From assembly GCA_028284045.1 (NCBI GenBank), contig JANQSN010000003.1:1-64000 (forward strand): a stretch of 64,000 nucleotides of DNA, given 5' to 3'. The translations under genes were made by a program, and so were the position numbers. This stretch comes from Alphaproteobacteria bacterium (GTDB taxonomy: Bacteria > Pseudomonadota > Alphaproteobacteria > DSM-16000 > Inquilinaceae). Shown piece after piece: positions 1 through 12,031 of the stretch. The first letter of the stretch is position 1; each line of letters begins with the position of its first letter. The notes beneath the pieces were generated by a model. That model did not search any database and was not told the origin of the DNA. It saw nothing but the letters and a program-made list of their open reading frames with translations.

Positions 1-557
1 TCGACGGCGACGGCGACAAGGACGTTCTCTACCACAAGGGCGGGACGCAGTACGCCGCCTATCTGGACGGTTTCACGCAGCTCACCACCGGCTATGTCAG
101 CGGGCAGACGACGGACCCGATCGAGGCGCTGCCGGCGCCGCCCAGCAATGCCGGCACGGACACGATAGAGGCGTCGGTCGACTACACGCTGCCCGAAGGC
201 GTGGAGACGTTGACGCTGACCGGCGGTGCTCTGTCGGGCACCGGCAACACGCTGGCCAACACGCTGACCGGCAACGAGTTCGACAATGTGCTGACCGGTG
301 GCGCGGGCGACGACCTCTTCGTGTTCAAGAACGGCAGTGGCGCCGACACCATCACCGATTTCTCAGCGGGTGCCGGCAGCGATGACCGGATCGATCTTCA
401 GGACTTCGCCTTCGCCGACCTGGACGCGGTCATGGCTGCCGCCGACGACGCCGGCGGCACCGCAGCGGACACCTTGATTCAGCTCGATCTCGACGACGCG
501 GTCACCCTGATTGGCGTTCGGATCGCCGACCTGCACGTCGACGACTTCCTGCTCTGA
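1..557 (+). CDS. RTX calcium-binding protein, C-terminal fragment (5' end outside window)
   Basis: The frame is open from the window edge (first full codon at base 3) to a stop at 555-557, so this is the last ~184 residues of a longer protein. It starts with an Asp/Gly-rich DGDGDKDVLY stretch and later shows RTX-type beta-roll sequence (TLTGNEFDNVLTGGAGDDLF) followed by a DxITDFxxGxGSDDRIDL segment. Such sequence is usual at the C-terminus of serralysin/hemolysin-type proteins exported by type I secretion (established for the family). The extreme C-terminus ends in hydrophobic residues (DDFLL), as many uncleaved type I signals do. It converges on the giant RTX gene with only 32 bases between the stops. 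The function of the missing N-terminal part cannot be told. Confidence 0.85.
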   Translation, partial: DGDGDKDVLYHKGGTQYAAYLDGFTQLTTGYVSGQTTDPIEALPAPPSNAGTDTIEASVDYTLPEGVETLTLTGGALSGTGNTLANTLTGNEFDNVLTGGAGDDLFVFKNGSGADTITDFSAGAGSDDRIDLQDFAFADLDAVMAAADDAGGTAADTLIQLDLDDAVTLIGVRIADLHVDDFLL

Positions 558-589
558 CCGCTCGCGCAAGCAGTTCGAGGCGCCGCACT

Positions 590-3500
590 TCAGACGAACA
601 GCAGCAGGCCGTCGCCGTCCGACACGCCGGTCTGCAGTTGGCTTTCGAAGTCCAGCGGGTCGATGCCGCCCAGGTCGATGGCGAGGTCGAACTGCGTGGT
701 GCCGTCGGTGACGGAGAGCACGTCGCCGTCGACGGTCGAGGTCACGCTGACATCGACGGCGCCGAAGGGATCCAGCGTCTCGAAGACCAGGCTGTCGCCC
801 GCCGCGAAATCGGCGAGGGTGCCGTCGAAGCCGGCGTCGCTGCCCAGGATCAGGCGGGCATCGCCGGCGCCGAAATCGAAGGTCCCGGCATCGGCGCCGC
901 CGTTCAGCCGCACCTCGGCGTCGCCGATCTCGAACACGAAGCTGTCGAAGGTCGAGACCCGCGCCTCGAAGTCCGCCGTGCCGTCCAGCACCTCGACCCG
1001 GCCGGAGGTGAAGAAGGCGGCATCCGAGCCCACTACCAGCGCGCCGCCGTTGATCACCAGAACCGTACTGAACGCGTCGTTGGTGAAGGAGCCGAAGCCG
1101 GATGCGGTGCCGAACTCGACCGCTCCACCATCGGCGACCACCAGCGCGTTGTTGAACAGGCTGCCTTCGCCGGTGAACAGCAGCGTGCCCGTCTCCGCGC
1201 CGACGACGCCGTCGTTGAAGATGTCCGTGTTGACGATCTCCAGCGTCTCGGCGCTGCCGCGGGCGATGATGCTGCTGGGCGCCCGCACCGAGATCTCGGA
1301 CAGGAAGATGTCGGGCGCGATGAAGGTCTCTTCGCCGGTGTCGGGATCGAACAGGATGAGATCTTCGGCCTCGATCTCCTGCTCGCCGATGATCCCGGAG
1401 CCGGAGATCGACTGGTTCTCCAGCAGCAGGGCGAAGCCCTCAGACGTCACGACGGGGTCGCTGTTGGGATCGATGTCGTCGGGATCCAAGTCGCTCAGCG
1501 CGATGCCGTCGACGAAGGTCTCGCGCTGGCTGGTGGAGATCAGCGGCGTAAAGCCGTCGCCGTCCGGACCGCTGTCCAACTGGATCGTGCCGCCGCCGTC
1601 GAAGCGGACGAAGCCGTCGATGTCGAGCTGGCCCGGATCGACGGGAAAGGCCCCGGTCGATCCGTCGGAGACGAAGATCCCGCCCGTCGATGTGATGTCC
1701 CCGATGATGCGCACAAACCCGTCGATCGAGACCGTCGCCTCCAGGGTGAGACCGTTGAAGCCCTCCAGCGCCGGGAAGCCGGATCCGGTGGGGGTGCCGA
1801 TCTTGATGAGCCCGCTGCTCGACCCGTCGAACTCGGTGCGCAGCGGGCCGCCACGGATGGTTGCGTCGAACAGATCGATCACACCGCCCGCCTCGGCGAC
1901 GATCTCGCCCCCGGTGTTGTCGATGCCGGCGGCCGCGCGGAAGGCGATGAAGCTGCCGAAGAACTGATCGGAGTCGAACCGGACGATGCCGCCGGCCTCG
2001 GCCCTCACCATCCCCTGATTGACGATCGACCCGGAGTCGATGATCAGCGCGTCGCCGGTGCGGGCCAGCAGGGTGCCCGCCTCGCGGTTCACCAGGATGG
2101 CGCCGGCGCCGACCTCGCCGGTTCCGGTGATGGTGTTGTCGACGTTCTCGATGACCTGATCGAGATCGAAGATGGTGACCGTCCCAAAGTCCACGCCACC
2201 GATCTGGCTCACCGAGAACGACCCGTCCAAGGCGTCGAGTTCGACGATGCCGCCGCCGAGGAACTGGAAGAGCGGCGCTTCGAGGCTGAAATTGGCTGCC
2301 GGCCCGTCCTGGCCGGCGGCGACGAGGATCCTGCCGGCATTGTCGATCGACGCGGCCGTGACGGTCACGCGTCCGCCGGCCCCGGTGCCCAGGGTGCCGG
2401 TATTGGTGATCGGGCCGGACAGGTTCAGCGTACCGCTGACCGTTACCGGGTTGCCGAAACTGTTGAGGATCGTCGTGTTCGACGTCAGCAGGCTGCCGCC
2501 GTTGCTGACGGTGCCGGTCAGATCGACGATGCCGTCGGCAACCTCGATCGATCCGGTGTTGACCAGCAATCCGGTTTCCAGCGTGCTGCCCGGCTCCGCC
2601 GTGTCGACGCGCAGGGTACCGGCCCCCGAAACGCTGAGGCTCGCGACGCTGCCCGCCGGCGCGCTGATCGTCGCGACGGACCCGGCGGTCACGGGGACGA
2701 CCACGTCGTCATCCGGCGTCGGCACCTCGCCATTGGCCCAGTTGACGGGATCGTTCCAGGTGCCGTCGGTGGGCGAGATCCAGGTCGGGCCCTCGATCAG
2801 CTGGATGGTGAAGCTGGAGGTCACGTTCTGGGCACCGAGCGGCGTGCCCGATCGATCGGTCACCTGGTCGGCGTCGACGACGAGCTGGAAGCTGCCGGCG
2901 GCCAGCGCATCGGCCGGGAAGGTGAGCTGAACCTCCGACCCGCTGTCGCGCACCGAAATCGATGTCGGCGCGATCGGACCGTCGGGCCCGATCAACACGA
3001 AGGTGTCGGCGTTCACGGTGTCGCTCTCGACCGACTTGGAGAACTCGACCGTCACGCTGCGGGTCGAGCCCGGCAGCAGCAGGGCGCCATCGTCGGGCGT
3101 GATGGCGAGGATCTCGAAGGGGGTGACGTCCTCGACAAGCTGGATGGTCACGGGGTCGGTCAGCGTCGTGTTGCCGCCGGTGTCGGTGGCGCGGAACTGC
3201 AGCGACACCTGGTCCGTGCCGAACGCCTCGATCGTCGGCAGCGTGACGGTCAGGTCCCAAGGGAAGGCGATCGAGGACAGGATCAGGCTGCCGTTCAGCA
3301 ACACGTCGACGCTGCGGACCTGGACGTCGTCGGCGGTCGCCACGTCGAAGCGCACCGTCTCGCCCTGGATGACCTGCAGGCCGTCGGCGACCGGGTCGAC
3401 ATCCTCCGGCAGACCGGCAATGGAGATTTCCGGCGCCACGCCCAAGGTGTCGATGCCCAGGAAGCGGATGATCTGAAGGCCCTCGCTACCGGTCGCCACG

Positions 3501-6500
3501 AAGGCCTCGCCGGCGGCGATCGCCACGTCTTGCGCCGTCCCGTCGAAGCGGAACTCGGAGATCGACGTTACGGGGTCGGTCGGATCGTCGGACTGAAAGA
3601 CGTTCAGACGGCTTCCTTCGGTGGTCGAGGTCGCAAACCGCGTTTGCGCCGTCACGCCGAAGCCGGAACCGTTCACGGCCACCGCGTTGCCGCCGAAGTC
3701 GCTGGCCGTGTTGGACGTATTGATCTCCGAGATCACGGCCGGGGCGTTGGGATCGCTGACGTCCACCGTGATGGTGCCGCCGCGGAAGCCGGCGCCGACC
3801 GGGATCTGCGACCCGATCCATAGCGTGTCGCCGAGAACGGCAATCTGGTTGCCGTCCGGCGCGTGGAAGCTGGTCGTCAGGTCGAGGACGCCGAGGTTGA
3901 CCAGCGTTCCGTCCGCCAGTTCCAGAACATGCAGCGTCCCGTTGTCGCCGAGCACGTAGACCCTGTCGCCGGACACGGCGAGCGCCTCGATCTGCTGATC
4001 GGGACCGACCCCGAGACCGATCGACGTCAGCTCCGTCCCCGTGGCGGCGTCGACCAGCAGCAGGCGCCCGTTCAGGCCGACCAACAGCCGGTCGCCGACC
4101 GCCGACACCTGGGTCGTGGTCAGGTCCTCGTAGACCGCATCAATCACCGGGCGGATCGGGTCGCTGACGTCGACCACGGCCAGCCCGCCGTCGCCCAGCG
4201 CGACGGCCACCAGATCGAGCTCTTCCACCACGGCGACATCTTCGGCGTAGCCCGGCAGCGCGACCTGGCCGAGCAGGACCGGCTGCGTGCTCTGCGAGAC
4301 ATCGACGATGGCAAGCCCGACCGACCCGGTGGCCACATAGGCGGTCAGCCCGGCACCGTTGAGGGCCGTGCCGCCGATCGCCACGGCCTCCGCCTCGCCG
4401 TCGAGGTCGAGAATGCCGGTGACGCCGTTCAGGTTGATCGAGCCGGGGGCGGCGCCGAGCCCGCTGATCAGGGCCTGGCGGTCGGTGATCGCTGTACCGG
4501 GCAGCAGGCTGTTGGACTGCTCGAAATCAGCGCCGACGATCCGCGCCTGCTCTTCGGTCAGCCCGCCCGGGCCGACCGGGCTGTCCGTATCGGCGCGCAG
4601 GATCGGTTCGACCCTCGGCAACAGTTCGAAGTTGGTCCGGCTGTCCACCGCGAAGGGACGCGGGGCCGTGAACACCGTGCCGCCGGTCACGCCGCTCCAC
4701 GGATCGTAGATCTCGATGCTGTACTGGGCTCCGGGTTGCGCCGTGGGTTGCAGCGGCGTGCCGCCGGACTCGAAGGTGAAACGCTGCTCCTCACCGGTCT
4801 CCAGGTTCGTCAGCAGCGCATACAGCACCGGCCCGTAAGCGAACGCGTACTCGCCCTCGACCTGCGATTCCTGCGTCTGCAGCTCGCTCAAGGAGATGGT
4901 GTCCGGCAGATCGCCAAAGGCTTCGTCGTAAGCCCCGGTCAGATCGATCAGAATTCCGTAGATCTCTGTGATGATCGTGTCGAAGTTGCCGATGTCGTTG
5001 GCGCGCAGACTCGCGTCGATGTAGCGCTCCATCGCCTCGAAGAACGCACTGTCCGTCGGCGAGCCGTCTTCGGCGCCGAACGTCTGCGCCGCCTCCTCGA
5101 TGGTGGGCGCCCTCGGCCCGTCGCCGATCTCCTCGATTGTCTCGACGAAATCCCTCAGGTCGCGGCCGGCGTCGGCGACGTCTCGGGCGGCTTCCTGCAG
5201 GTCTTCCAGGCGTTGGACCTGCTCTTGAAGCCGTTGCACTGCCTCGTCCGCGTCATCGCGAAGCCGTTCAAACGGCTGGGACTCCGGTGTGTTCGGTGCG
5301 ATCTTGCCGGGAATCCCGTTGGTCGAGGTGTTCTCCGCATCGGCCAAGACCTTGTTTGCGATGCGGGTTACCGGCTCGATCGGGTTTTGGCCGGACGTCA
5401 CCGCACCGATCGTGTCCGCGGTGGCGATGGAGGCGTCGAGCAGCTTCGAGGTCTTCTCGAAGCTCTCCAGGCCCGGGACGTTCTGCACGACGGCGCTGAA
5501 GCTGTGAACGGTGGTTCGCGCCACGTCGCCGGCCAGCTGAAGGCCCATGATGCCCCAGAAGCCGGCATCGACCTGGCCGCCCAGCGGTCCGGGATCGTCG
5601 GCGTAGTAGGCGTTGGCCATGATCTCCAGCGTATTGCCGATGCGGTTGGAGTCATCGCGCAAGGCAAGCGCGTTCCCGACGGGGCCGAGGGCCTTGTCTG
5701 CGCGGGAGTCCGGCAGGAGTTGCAGCCCGTCTTGGGCGATCGACTTCAAGCCCAGGAGGCTGTTGGCGGCGTCGGCAACATCACCGACGGTGACGTCGTT
5801 GTTGTTGGTTCCCACATTCTCCGGATGCGTGGTGCCGGGCGGGCATTCCAGCCGCGGGTCGATGAGGATGCGGCTGATGCGCACCGGCCCATTCCAGCCG
5901 GGCTGCAGGATGCCGGAGCCCGGATCGGTTTCGATGAAGCTGCCGTCCTCGCTGACCGTGCCGAGGCCGTTGATCACCAACAGGCCGGTCTGGTGGTCGT
6001 AGCTGAAGAACTCGGTCTGTTCGCCGGGCGCCAGGCCGAACACGTTGGGGATCGTCAGCACGGCTTCTTCCAGGAAGACGCCGCCGTCGGGGCCCTGGAT
6101 GGTCAGGAAGATCGGCGGGGTCGGCACGCCGTCCGGCAGCATGTCGACCACCATCTGCGACGGCACGATGGCGAGGCCGATCTCGGGATTGGCGATCGGA
6201 TCGCCATTGGCGTCGACCATGCTGCCCGGCTGCACGGTCAAGGTGATCAGGTCGAGCTGCTCGGGCGTCAGGTCGGTGCCCGCCCCGGTGATCGGGCGCA
6301 CGACGAGGGGCTCGTCGTCCGGCACCGGGACCAACGCCGCCTCCTGCACCCGCGGCAGGAAGACCGCCTGGTCGTCCTGGCGCTCAAGCTGCGCTTCGAG
6401 CGGCCCCATGCCGCCCATCACGGTGTTCTCTTGGCCGGGGCGGATCTCGACGTCGAGCACCATCTCCGGCCAGAAGATCCCGTCCGGCGCGTTGGTTGCC

Positions 6501-9500
6501 GTGCGTCCGTCGACGACCAGCTTGATCTTGCCGGCCGGCAGATCGGTCAGCTCGAAATAGCCGTCGGCGTCGGTGAAGACCGGCTGGTCCGGCCGACCCA
6601 GGACGTAGATCTTGGCGTTCTCGATCGGGCTCAGATAGGTGTGGTTGTCGTAGTCGGTGATGCCGGCGGGGCCGACGACGAAGTCGTCCGGCGTCATCGG
6701 GAAGAGGTCGGCGCCCGGGTCGACGATGCGGCCGACCAGCGTGGTGTTCGGCAGGCCTTCCAGCGAGACGGTGGTGAAGCGGTTGACGAGCTGGCCGCCC
6801 GGCTCGCCGTCCCGGTCGGCGTCCAAGACGGCCCCGTCGGCGGAGCGGATCAGGTCGCCGTCGACGATCAGCTCGATGGCGGTGCCGCCGGGCAGCGGTT
6901 CCTGGAAGAACATCCAGGCGCCCGTCCCGTCGGCCAGCGGCACGATCCGGGCCGGCACCTTCTCGCCCGTCGCCGTGACGGCGAAGAAGCTGTCTTCGTT
7001 CAGCGTCGACAGATCGACTTCGCGGCTGAACGCAACGAACGGCCGGATCGTCGCGCCGATTTCGCCATCGCGGTCGTTCGGGTCGAGATTGAGCAGCTTG
7101 AAGGGCGGCCGCTCGTCGACGCTGGCATCGATGATCTCGGTCGTCTCGTTGCCGGCACTGTCGGCCGCCCGGATCCTGATCGTGTGATCGCCAATGTCGA
7201 GGGCACCGATCTCCAACTCGACATCGAAGCTGGCGGTCTCAGGATCGAAGCCGATGGGGCGAACCGGCCCATCGCCGATCTGAACGCTGAGCGCGGTCAG
7301 CGAGATATCCGTCGGCAGGTCGATTTGCCCGGTCAGGCGCGCGCCGTCGACCAGAGCGCTGTTCGTGTCGCTGACGCTGCCGTCCGCCAGGGCGATCAGC
7401 GGCGGGTCGGTGGCGAGCACGAAGCTGCTCTCCAAGGATGCCGTGTTGCCGGCGGCATCCTGCGCCAGGAAGGCGATCGTGTAGTCGCCCGGCAGGGCGA
7501 TGTTCGGCGTGAAGGTGAAGGCGCCGGTGTCGTCCGGCGTGATCGTGACGTAGGTGTCGCTGTTGACGACGGCCACCAGATCGACCGTGCCGCTGAGATT
7601 GTCGCCGACGATGCCCTCGAAGGTCGGGACGACGTTGGTGGCGGATCCGACTGCCTCGGTCAGCACGATGGTCGGTGCGACCTCGTCGGCGAGGGGATCG
7701 AACGACTGCAGGATCCACTCGGCCACGTCTTCGCCAAGCGCCAGCCCGGTGATGTTGGAGAAATCGAAATGGATGCCGCCGAAGATCCGGCTCTCGCCGC
7801 CTTCGTTGGCCGCATCCCAGAAGCTCTCGAAACTGCGGACCAGCGCGCCCGCGGTCGTTTCCGCCGTTGCCGAGAACGCGTAGTCCTCGCCGAAATAGTG
7901 GGTGAGAATGGTCGCCGCCGCGCCGGAGTAGGTCGAGTGGCCGGAGACGTATTCGGGGTGCGCCGGGGTGGTCAGTAGGGACGCCCAGCCAGCCTCAATC
8001 GGGATGTCCTGACCGTCGACGGCGCCGCCTTCGTTCAGGGCGGTGACGGGCCGCCAGAAGTCGTAGGCGTACTTGGTGTCCCAAGCCGCGATGCCGGCGT
8101 CGGCAAGGGCGAGGTTGAGCCGCAGCATCAGCTCGGCCGACTGGCTGAGCGACAGCCCTTCGTCCTGGCTGATCTCGACGGCAATCTGGTTCCACTGGCC
8201 GGGTGGGGTGACCGTGCCCGTGCCGGCCGCCCAGAAGCGCGCGATCTCGCTCTGATCCGCGGTGCGCTCGGTGCTGTCGGCCCGGCCCAGTGCCGCGACG
8301 CGCTCAAGGTCGCTGGCATAGGCGTCGCCGGCGATGCTGTCGGCGAACAGGCTGGGCGGTGCATCGGGGCGGAACTGGTCGCCGGACGACAACAGGAACG
8401 TGTCGAGGTCCGCCCAATGCGGATTGAGGGCGTTGAAATAGGCCGGGCCGGTCGGACGCCAGGCGCCCGTCGCCTCGTTGCCGATGTAGATCTCGTCGTC
8501 GTCGAACCCGTCGTCGGCGCGATAGTCGACGACCCGCGCGGCGATCGTCGTGCCGAGCTGGGCGGCGGCTGGGTCGTCCGTCCCGGCCAGGGCCGTCGCC
8601 AGCGCTGCGTCGAGGAAAGGCTTCTGGCCGGAGAAGAGCTGCGTCAGGACGCCGTGCGCCGCGTAGGCGACGGCGGCGGCGACATCGACCGGCCCGTCCG
8701 TCTCGAACGTGAACAGGAAGCCCTCGTCGCTTTCGACGGCGGCGATCACGTTCTCGACGGCGATGCTGTGCATGGCGAGGGCGCGCGACCCGTAGTCCGG
8801 CGTCGTACCGCTGTTGGCGATCGCCTCCAACGCCGTCTCGACCCAATACAGCACGGCGTTCGGCGGTGCCTCGGGATCGGCGGCCTCCCGGGTGAAGGAG
8901 ATCTCGGGGCTCTGGCTCGACAGGCCGGTGTCGGGATCGCGGGCGATCACTTGATAGGCGTTCTCGCCGAGATCGAAGGACACGTTGGCGAACTGGAAGT
9001 CGCCGCCCGTGTCGGCCAGCGTTTGGGCGATGACCCCACCCGCGTCGTCCACCAGCTCGACGATCGCGCCCGCAGACGTTTCTCCGGTCAGGCTGACGCG
9101 GGCCGCCCCGGTGGTGCCGGGCGCCGACTCGTCCGCCGCCGAGAGCGACAAGGTCGGCACGTCGGGCGGCACGTCCTGGTCGACGCCGTTGATGGTGATG
9201 GTGGCGACGGCTGAGGCGCTGCCGCCGTTGCCGTCGTCCACGGTGTAGATGAAGCTGTCCGTCGCGGTCTGGCCGGCCGCCAGGTCGTCGAAGGCGCCGT
9301 TCGGGTCGTAGGAGAAGGTGCCGTCGCCGTTGTCGGTGACGCTGCCGAGGGTGCCGGTGGTGTCGAGGCCGAAGGTCAGCGTGTCGCCGGTGTCCGGATC
9401 GCTGGCGTCGGCCGTGACCGTGATGGCGGGGCCGTCTTCATCCGTCGCGCCCGTCACGGCGGCGGCGACCGGCGCGTCGTTGGTGCCGGTGATGGTGAGG

Positions 9501-10855
9501 GTGACGTCTTGCGTTGCGGTGGCGCCCTGGTCGTCGGCGACGGTGGCGGTGAAGGTTTCGGTGACGACGGCGCCGGCGGCGAGCGCCTGGGTGTCGGTGT
9601 CGGCGTTGTCGAGGGTGTAGGTCCACACGCCGCCCGCGGTGATGGCGAAACTGCCATAGATGCCGGTCGCATTGCCGGACCAGGTCGCGGTCGCCCCGGC
9701 ATCGACATCCGTGGCGGTGAGGGTGCCGCTGGCGGTCGGCACACCGGGCTCGACCACGGTGCCGCTGCTGTCGGCGCCGGCCTCGGTCACCGCGCCGGCT
9801 GCTGCGGCGGCATCGCTGGTGACCACCGGCGCGTCGTTTGTGCCGGTGACGGTGACCGCCACGTCGGTGGTGACCGTCGAACCGGCATTGTCGGTCAGGG
9901 TGATCGTGTAGGTCTCGGTGATCGTTTCGCCGGCCCCGAGGAACTGGACGGCGGCGTTGTCGACCTCGAAGCGCCAGGCGACCTCGCGGCCGTCGACGTC
10001 GGCCGACAGGCTGCCCAACTGGACGCCGAACGAGCTGGACGCGAACGCGGCGGTGGCTGTGTGGACGTCGTCGGGGTCGGCGTCGGTGAAGGCGAAGACG
10101 CCCTCATCGCTCAGCGTGCCGGCGACGGCATCCGCATCCTCCGTCGCGGCGCCGGCGAAGTCGCCGTCCGTCACGACGATCTCCGCGTTCCCGGATCCGC
10201 CCACGACGTCGATGGTCACGGTCGCCGTGTCGCTTCCGCCCCTTCCGTCGTCGACCACGTAGTCGAAGGTCGCCGCACCGCTGAATCCCGCGTCCGGGGT
10301 GAAGACCATGACGCCGCTACCGTCCCGGTTAACAGAACCGTTCGTCGCGTTGCCGACGCTCAGGATCGATAGCCGATCGCCATCGAATTCGATGTCATTG
10401 GCGAGAAGGGTCTGCTCGTCGATCTGCAGCGGGCTGCCTTGATCGGTCGAGAGGACGTCGTCGATGGCGAGAACAGCGTTGTTCTGTCCATTCAGAAATA
10501 ACGTGTAATCCTGAAACTCCAATGCCTCGATGTCGGAGAGCGTGTCTCTTCCGTCGTCACCGTCTTCCGCGTTGTTGTCGGTAACGGTGAACCACCGAAA
10601 AAAGAAAAAACACCGCTGGACGATGCTGTAGTCGAGAATGGAGCCGGAATAGCGGGCGATATCGAAACCTCTGCCGCCGATCAGCGTGTCGTCGCCTTCC
10701 TGTCCCGCCAGCGTGTCGTTGCCGCGACCGCCCAACAGGAGATCGGCGCCGCCGCCGCCGAGCAATTCGTCATCGCCGCGACCGCCGATCAGGAGATCGT
10801 TTCCGGAGCCGCCGACCAGAACGTCGTCTCTGCGCGATCCGAACAGAATGCCCAT
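590..10855 (-). CDS. Giant RTX protein with vanadium-haloperoxidase-like domain, LVIVD propeller and beta-helix region (3421 aa)
   Basis: The start at 10855 is supported by a GGAGAAGG ribosome site. Domains by eye: RTX nonapeptides at residues ~12-65 (unusually at the N-terminus); cadherin/VCBS-type repeats ~130-650; a vanadium-dependent haloperoxidase/PAP2-like domain ~664-1053; Ig-like and carboxypeptidase-regulatory-like domains ~1060-1480; a predicted coiled coil ~1862-1902; an LVIVD-type beta-propeller ~2160-2458; Ig-like domains; and a long parallel beta-helix-like region ~2700-3421. The haloperoxidase motifs are complete: K928-x6-R935-P, S971-G972-H973 and S1022-R1023-x5-H1029. These residues coordinate vanadate and supply the acid-base His in the family. 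There is no Sec signal, and with its RTX repeats it is inferred to be exported by type I secretion; no ABC exporter lies in the window. Halide oxidation is inference, because acid phosphatases share the same fold and residues. Confidence 0.88.
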   Translation of the reverse strand: MGILFGSRRDDVLVGGSGNDLLIGGRGDDELLGGGGADLLLGGRGNDTLAGQEGDDTLIGGRGFDIARYSGSILDYSIVQRCFFFFRWFTVTDNNAEDGDDGRDTLSDIEALEFQDYTLFLNGQNNAVLAIDDVLSTDQGSPLQIDEQTLLANDIEFDGDRLSILSVGNATNGSVNRDGSGVMVFTPDAGFSGAATFDYVVDDGRGGSDTATVTIDVVGGSGNAEIVVTDGDFAGAATEDADAVAGTLSDEGVFAFTDADPDDVHTATAAFASSSFGVQLGSLSADVDGREVAWRFEVDNAAVQFLGAGETITETYTITLTDNAGSTVTTDVAVTVTGTNDAPVVTSDAAAAAGAVTEAGADSSGTVVEPGVPTASGTLTATDVDAGATATWSGNATGIYGSFAITAGGVWTYTLDNADTDTQALAAGAVVTETFTATVADDQGATATQDVTLTITGTNDAPVAAAVTGATDEDGPAITVTADASDPDTGDTLTFGLDTTGTLGSVTDNGDGTFSYDPNGAFDDLAAGQTATDSFIYTVDDGNGGSASAVATITINGVDQDVPPDVPTLSLSAADESAPGTTGAARVSLTGETSAGAIVELVDDAGGVIAQTLADTGGDFQFANVSFDLGENAYQVIARDPDTGLSSQSPEISFTREAADPEAPPNAVLYWVETALEAIANSGTTPDYGSRALAMHSIAVENVIAAVESDEGFLFTFETDGPVDVAAAVAYAAHGVLTQLFSGQKPFLDAALATALAGTDDPAAAQLGTTIAARVVDYRADDGFDDDEIYIGNEATGAWRPTGPAYFNALNPHWADLDTFLLSSGDQFRPDAPPSLFADSIAGDAYASDLERVAALGRADSTERTADQSEIARFWAAGTGTVTPPGQWNQIAVEISQDEGLSLSQSAELMLRLNLALADAGIAAWDTKYAYDFWRPVTALNEGGAVDGQDIPIEAGWASLLTTPAHPEYVSGHSTYSGAAATILTHYFGEDYAFSATAETTAGALVRSFESFWDAANEGGESRIFGGIHFDFSNITGLALGEDVAEWILQSFDPLADEVAPTIVLTEAVGSATNVVPTFEGIVGDNLSGTVDLVAVVNSDTYVTITPDDTGAFTFTPNIALPGDYTIAFLAQDAAGNTASLESSFVLATDPPLIALADGSVSDTNSALVDGARLTGQIDLPTDISLTALSVQIGDGPVRPIGFDPETASFDVELEIGALDIGDHTIRIRAADSAGNETTEIIDASVDERPPFKLLNLDPNDRDGEIGATIRPFVAFSREVDLSTLNEDSFFAVTATGEKVPARIVPLADGTGAWMFFQEPLPGGTAIELIVDGDLIRSADGAVLDADRDGEPGGQLVNRFTTVSLEGLPNTTLVGRIVDPGADLFPMTPDDFVVGPAGITDYDNHTYLSPIENAKIYVLGRPDQPVFTDADGYFELTDLPAGKIKLVVDGRTATNAPDGIFWPEMVLDVEIRPGQENTVMGGMGPLEAQLERQDDQAVFLPRVQEAALVPVPDDEPLVVRPITGAGTDLTPEQLDLITLTVQPGSMVDANGDPIANPEIGLAIVPSQMVVDMLPDGVPTPPIFLTIQGPDGGVFLEEAVLTIPNVFGLAPGEQTEFFSYDHQTGLLVINGLGTVSEDGSFIETDPGSGILQPGWNGPVRISRILIDPRLECPPGTTHPENVGTNNNDVTVGDVADAANSLLGLKSIAQDGLQLLPDSRADKALGPVGNALALRDDSNRIGNTLEIMANAYYADDPGPLGGQVDAGFWGIMGLQLAGDVARTTVHSFSAVVQNVPGLESFEKTSKLLDASIATADTIGAVTSGQNPIEPVTRIANKVLADAENTSTNGIPGKIAPNTPESQPFERLRDDADEAVQRLQEQVQRLEDLQEAARDVADAGRDLRDFVETIEEIGDGPRAPTIEEAAQTFGAEDGSPTDSAFFEAMERYIDASLRANDIGNFDTIITEIYGILIDLTGAYDEAFGDLPDTISLSELQTQESQVEGEYAFAYGPVLYALLTNLETGEEQRFTFESGGTPLQPTAQPGAQYSIEIYDPWSGVTGGTVFTAPRPFAVDSRTNFELLPRVEPILRADTDSPVGPGGLTEEQARIVGADFEQSNSLLPGTAITDRQALISGLGAAPGSINLNGVTGILDLDGEAEAVAIGGTALNGAGLTAYVATGSVGLAIVDVSQSTQPVLLGQVALPGYAEDVAVVEELDLVAVALGDGGLAVVDVSDPIRPVIDAVYEDLTTTQVSAVGDRLLVGLNGRLLLVDAATGTELTSIGLGVGPDQQIEALAVSGDRVYVLGDNGTLHVLELADGTLVNLGVLDLTTSFHAPDGNQIAVLGDTLWIGSQIPVGAGFRGGTITVDVSDPNAPAVISEINTSNTASDFGGNAVAVNGSGFGVTAQTRFATSTTEGSRLNVFQSDDPTDPVTSISEFRFDGTAQDVAIAAGEAFVATGSEGLQIIRFLGIDTLGVAPEISIAGLPEDVDPVADGLQVIQGETVRFDVATADDVQVRSVDVLLNGSLILSSIAFPWDLTVTLPTIEAFGTDQVSLQFRATDTGGNTTLTDPVTIQLVEDVTPFEILAITPDDGALLLPGSTRSVTVEFSKSVESDTVNADTFVLIGPDGPIAPTSISVRDSGSEVQLTFPADALAAGSFQLVVDADQVTDRSGTPLGAQNVTSSFTIQLIEGPTWISPTDGTWNDPVNWANGEVPTPDDDVVVPVTAGSVATISAPAGSVASLSVSGAGTLRVDTAEPGSTLETGLLVNTGSIEVADGIVDLTGTVSNGGSLLTSNTTILNSFGNPVTVSGTLNLSGPITNTGTLGTGAGGRVTVTAASIDNAGRILVAAGQDGPAANFSLEAPLFQFLGGGIVELDALDGSFSVSQIGGVDFGTVTIFDLDQVIENVDNTITGTGEVGAGAILVNREAGTLLARTGDALIIDSGSIVNQGMVRAEAGGIVRFDSDQFFGSFIAFRAAAGIDNTGGEIVAEAGGVIDLFDATIRGGPLRTEFDGSSSGLIKIGTPTGSGFPALEGFNGLTLEATVSIDGFVRIIGDITSTGGIFVSDGSTGAFPVDPGQLDIDGFVRFDGGGTIQLDSGPDGDGFTPLISTSQRETFVDGIALSDLDPDDIDPNSDPVVTSEGFALLLENQSISGSGIIGEQEIEAEDLILFDPDTGEETFIAPDIFLSEISVRAPSSIIARGSAETLEIVNTDIFNDGVVGAETGTLLFTGEGSLFNNALVVADGGAVEFGTASGFGSFTNDAFSTVLVINGGALVVGSDAAFFTSGRVEVLDGTADFEARVSTFDSFVFEIGDAEVRLNGGADAGTFDFGAGDARLILGSDAGFDGTLADFAAGDSLVFETLDPFGAVDVSVTSTVDGDVLSVTDGTTQFDLAIDLGGIDPLDFESQLQTGVSDGDGLLLFV
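10598..10610 (-). repeat. T6-C-T6 homopolymer tract inside the giant RTX gene
   Basis: On the coding strand two runs of six T are separated by one C, encoding the Phe run at residues ~83-86, just after the RTX repeats. The flanking protein (YSIVQ ... FTVTDNN) looks like an ordinary RTX linker, so the Phe-rich insert is out of character. Gain or loss of one T would shift the frame of a 10-kb gene near its start. The frame is intact here. Confidence 0.6.
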
Positions 10856-11296
10856 CTTGCCTTCTCCCCGTTTGGCGATCCGAACGCGTGGCTACCCCGT
10901 CCGCCGAAGACCGCTTGTCCTGGATCGGTGGGTGAGGTATCGATCGTGGATTGACTCGAATAGGCGCCGCGTTGCGGCTATCGAGACCATGTCATCCTGC
11001 AGAAATCGGGCACAAGCCGACCCAAGCCGGCAGCAATCGCGCCAACGCCTGCAATTGTTTTTCTGTTTCTTTTGATGTTTGGTGGTTGACTAGGTCACCA
11101 TAGAACGCCAGGCATATTCATCCCTTTCATTCTTGTTAACCATACGATGTCGAAATTTAGTTTATCTTTAAGTTATTATTTTAGACTCGGCAATTGTCGA
11201 AACCTGCAACCATTCCAACTTCGCTCTGCGACATTCTGGCGCAATCGACGGTGCGTGGCCTGGCCGCGCAGAAGGACCGCCGCCGCCGGGACCGGT
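10856..11296. other. Intergenic region upstream of the giant RTX gene
   Basis: This 441-base region has no convincing gene. The part at ~11050-11200 is AT-rich and lies upstream of the RTX gene on the minus strand, so it probably carries that gene's promoter. I found no confident lux-box palindrome or terminator, only an imperfect dyad around 11090-11104 (CTATGGTGACCTAG on the minus strand). Confidence 0.4.
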
Positions 11297-12031
11297 TCAA
11301 CAAAGGCCCTGGCGGATCGCCAGCGACACCGCCTCCGTCCTTGTTTCGCAGGCGAGCTTTCGGCGGGCCTGCGCCACGTGGTGCAGCACCGTCCGCTCCT
11401 GGATGCCGAGGGTCTTCGCCAACTGATTGTGTGTCAGGCCATCCGCGAGATGGCAGAGGACCTGGTGTTCGCGGGCCGAAAGGCCGAGATGGTCGATCGG
11501 ACGGATGCGGTGTGCGCCGAGATCGTGGTGCAGGCGCAGAAGCCGCCAATGGGCGTGAACGGCCATCGCCTGCAGCGCGAGACTGCGGTCGAGCGGTGCG
11601 GCCGGACGCCGTCCCCACATCATGACCAGGCCGCAATAGCTGCCGGGTCCGTGCACCGGGACCAACAGTCCATCGCCGTCGTCGGCGTCCGTCAGGCCGG
11701 TCTCCACCAGCCAATCGCCGACGGCCCGCACGGCCTCGGCGCCGACATCCCAGAGATGCGGCGCGGCCACGACATCCGCCCACAAGAACGGCTCGAAGGC
11801 GCGCCGCGCGAAGGCGAAATGCTGCGCGATACCGGCAGAGGCATCGAGGGATGCCGCCGCCGACCGCTCGTGCGCGCGGCGAACGCGGAAGAACCGCGGC
11901 GTTCGCGGCCAGCCTGCGACCACGCCCACGCCGACGGCCTGGAAGCCGTGCTCGGCAGACAGGACCGCCAACGCCGCGAGGATTTCCTCCGGGTCGTCGG
12001 TGTCGTCGATCGTGCTGAGCATGGAGGACAT
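11297..12031 (-). CDS. LuxR-family transcriptional regulator (possible solo quorum-sensing-type)
   Basis: This 244-residue protein has the size of a LuxR/TraR-type regulator. The C-terminal ~65 residues form a clear LuxR-type helix-turn-helix (LSAREHQVLCHLADGLTHNQ, then the recognition helix with RTVLHHV). The N-terminal ~165 residues match the size of an autoinducer-binding domain, but I do not see the full set of acyl-homoserine-lactone contact residues, so the ligand is open. No luxI-type synthase is in the window. It is transcribed towards the giant RTX gene 441 bases away, which makes that gene a possible target (inference from position only). The start at 12031 could also be the in-frame ATG three codons later; neither has a strong ribosome site. 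Confidence 0.85.
   Translation of the reverse strand: MSSMLSTIDDTDDPEEILAALAVLSAEHGFQAVGVGVVAGWPRTPRFFRVRRAHERSAAASLDASAGIAQHFAFARRAFEPFLWADVVAAPHLWDVGAEAVRAVGDWLVETGLTDADDGDGLLVPVHGPGSYCGLVMMWGRRPAAPLDRSLALQAMAVHAHWRLLRLHHDLGAHRIRPIDHLGLSAREHQVLCHLADGLTHNQLAKTLGIQERTVLHHVAQARRKLACETRTEAVSLAIRQGLC

Noticed and set aside
638-7978. Very long plus-strand open frames (1061 and 1371 codons) opposite the giant RTX gene.
   Set aside because: They are antisense to a protein with clear domains and catalytic motifs. Their translations are low-complexity Arg/Asp/Val/Gly mixtures with no family resemblance, as expected when GC-rich Asp/Gly/Val codons are read backwards.
10590-10620. Frameshift or pseudogene at the Phe-rich insert of the giant RTX protein.
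   Set aside because: RTX-type sequence continues in the same frame on both sides, so the gene is intact as given; only variability remains as an idea.
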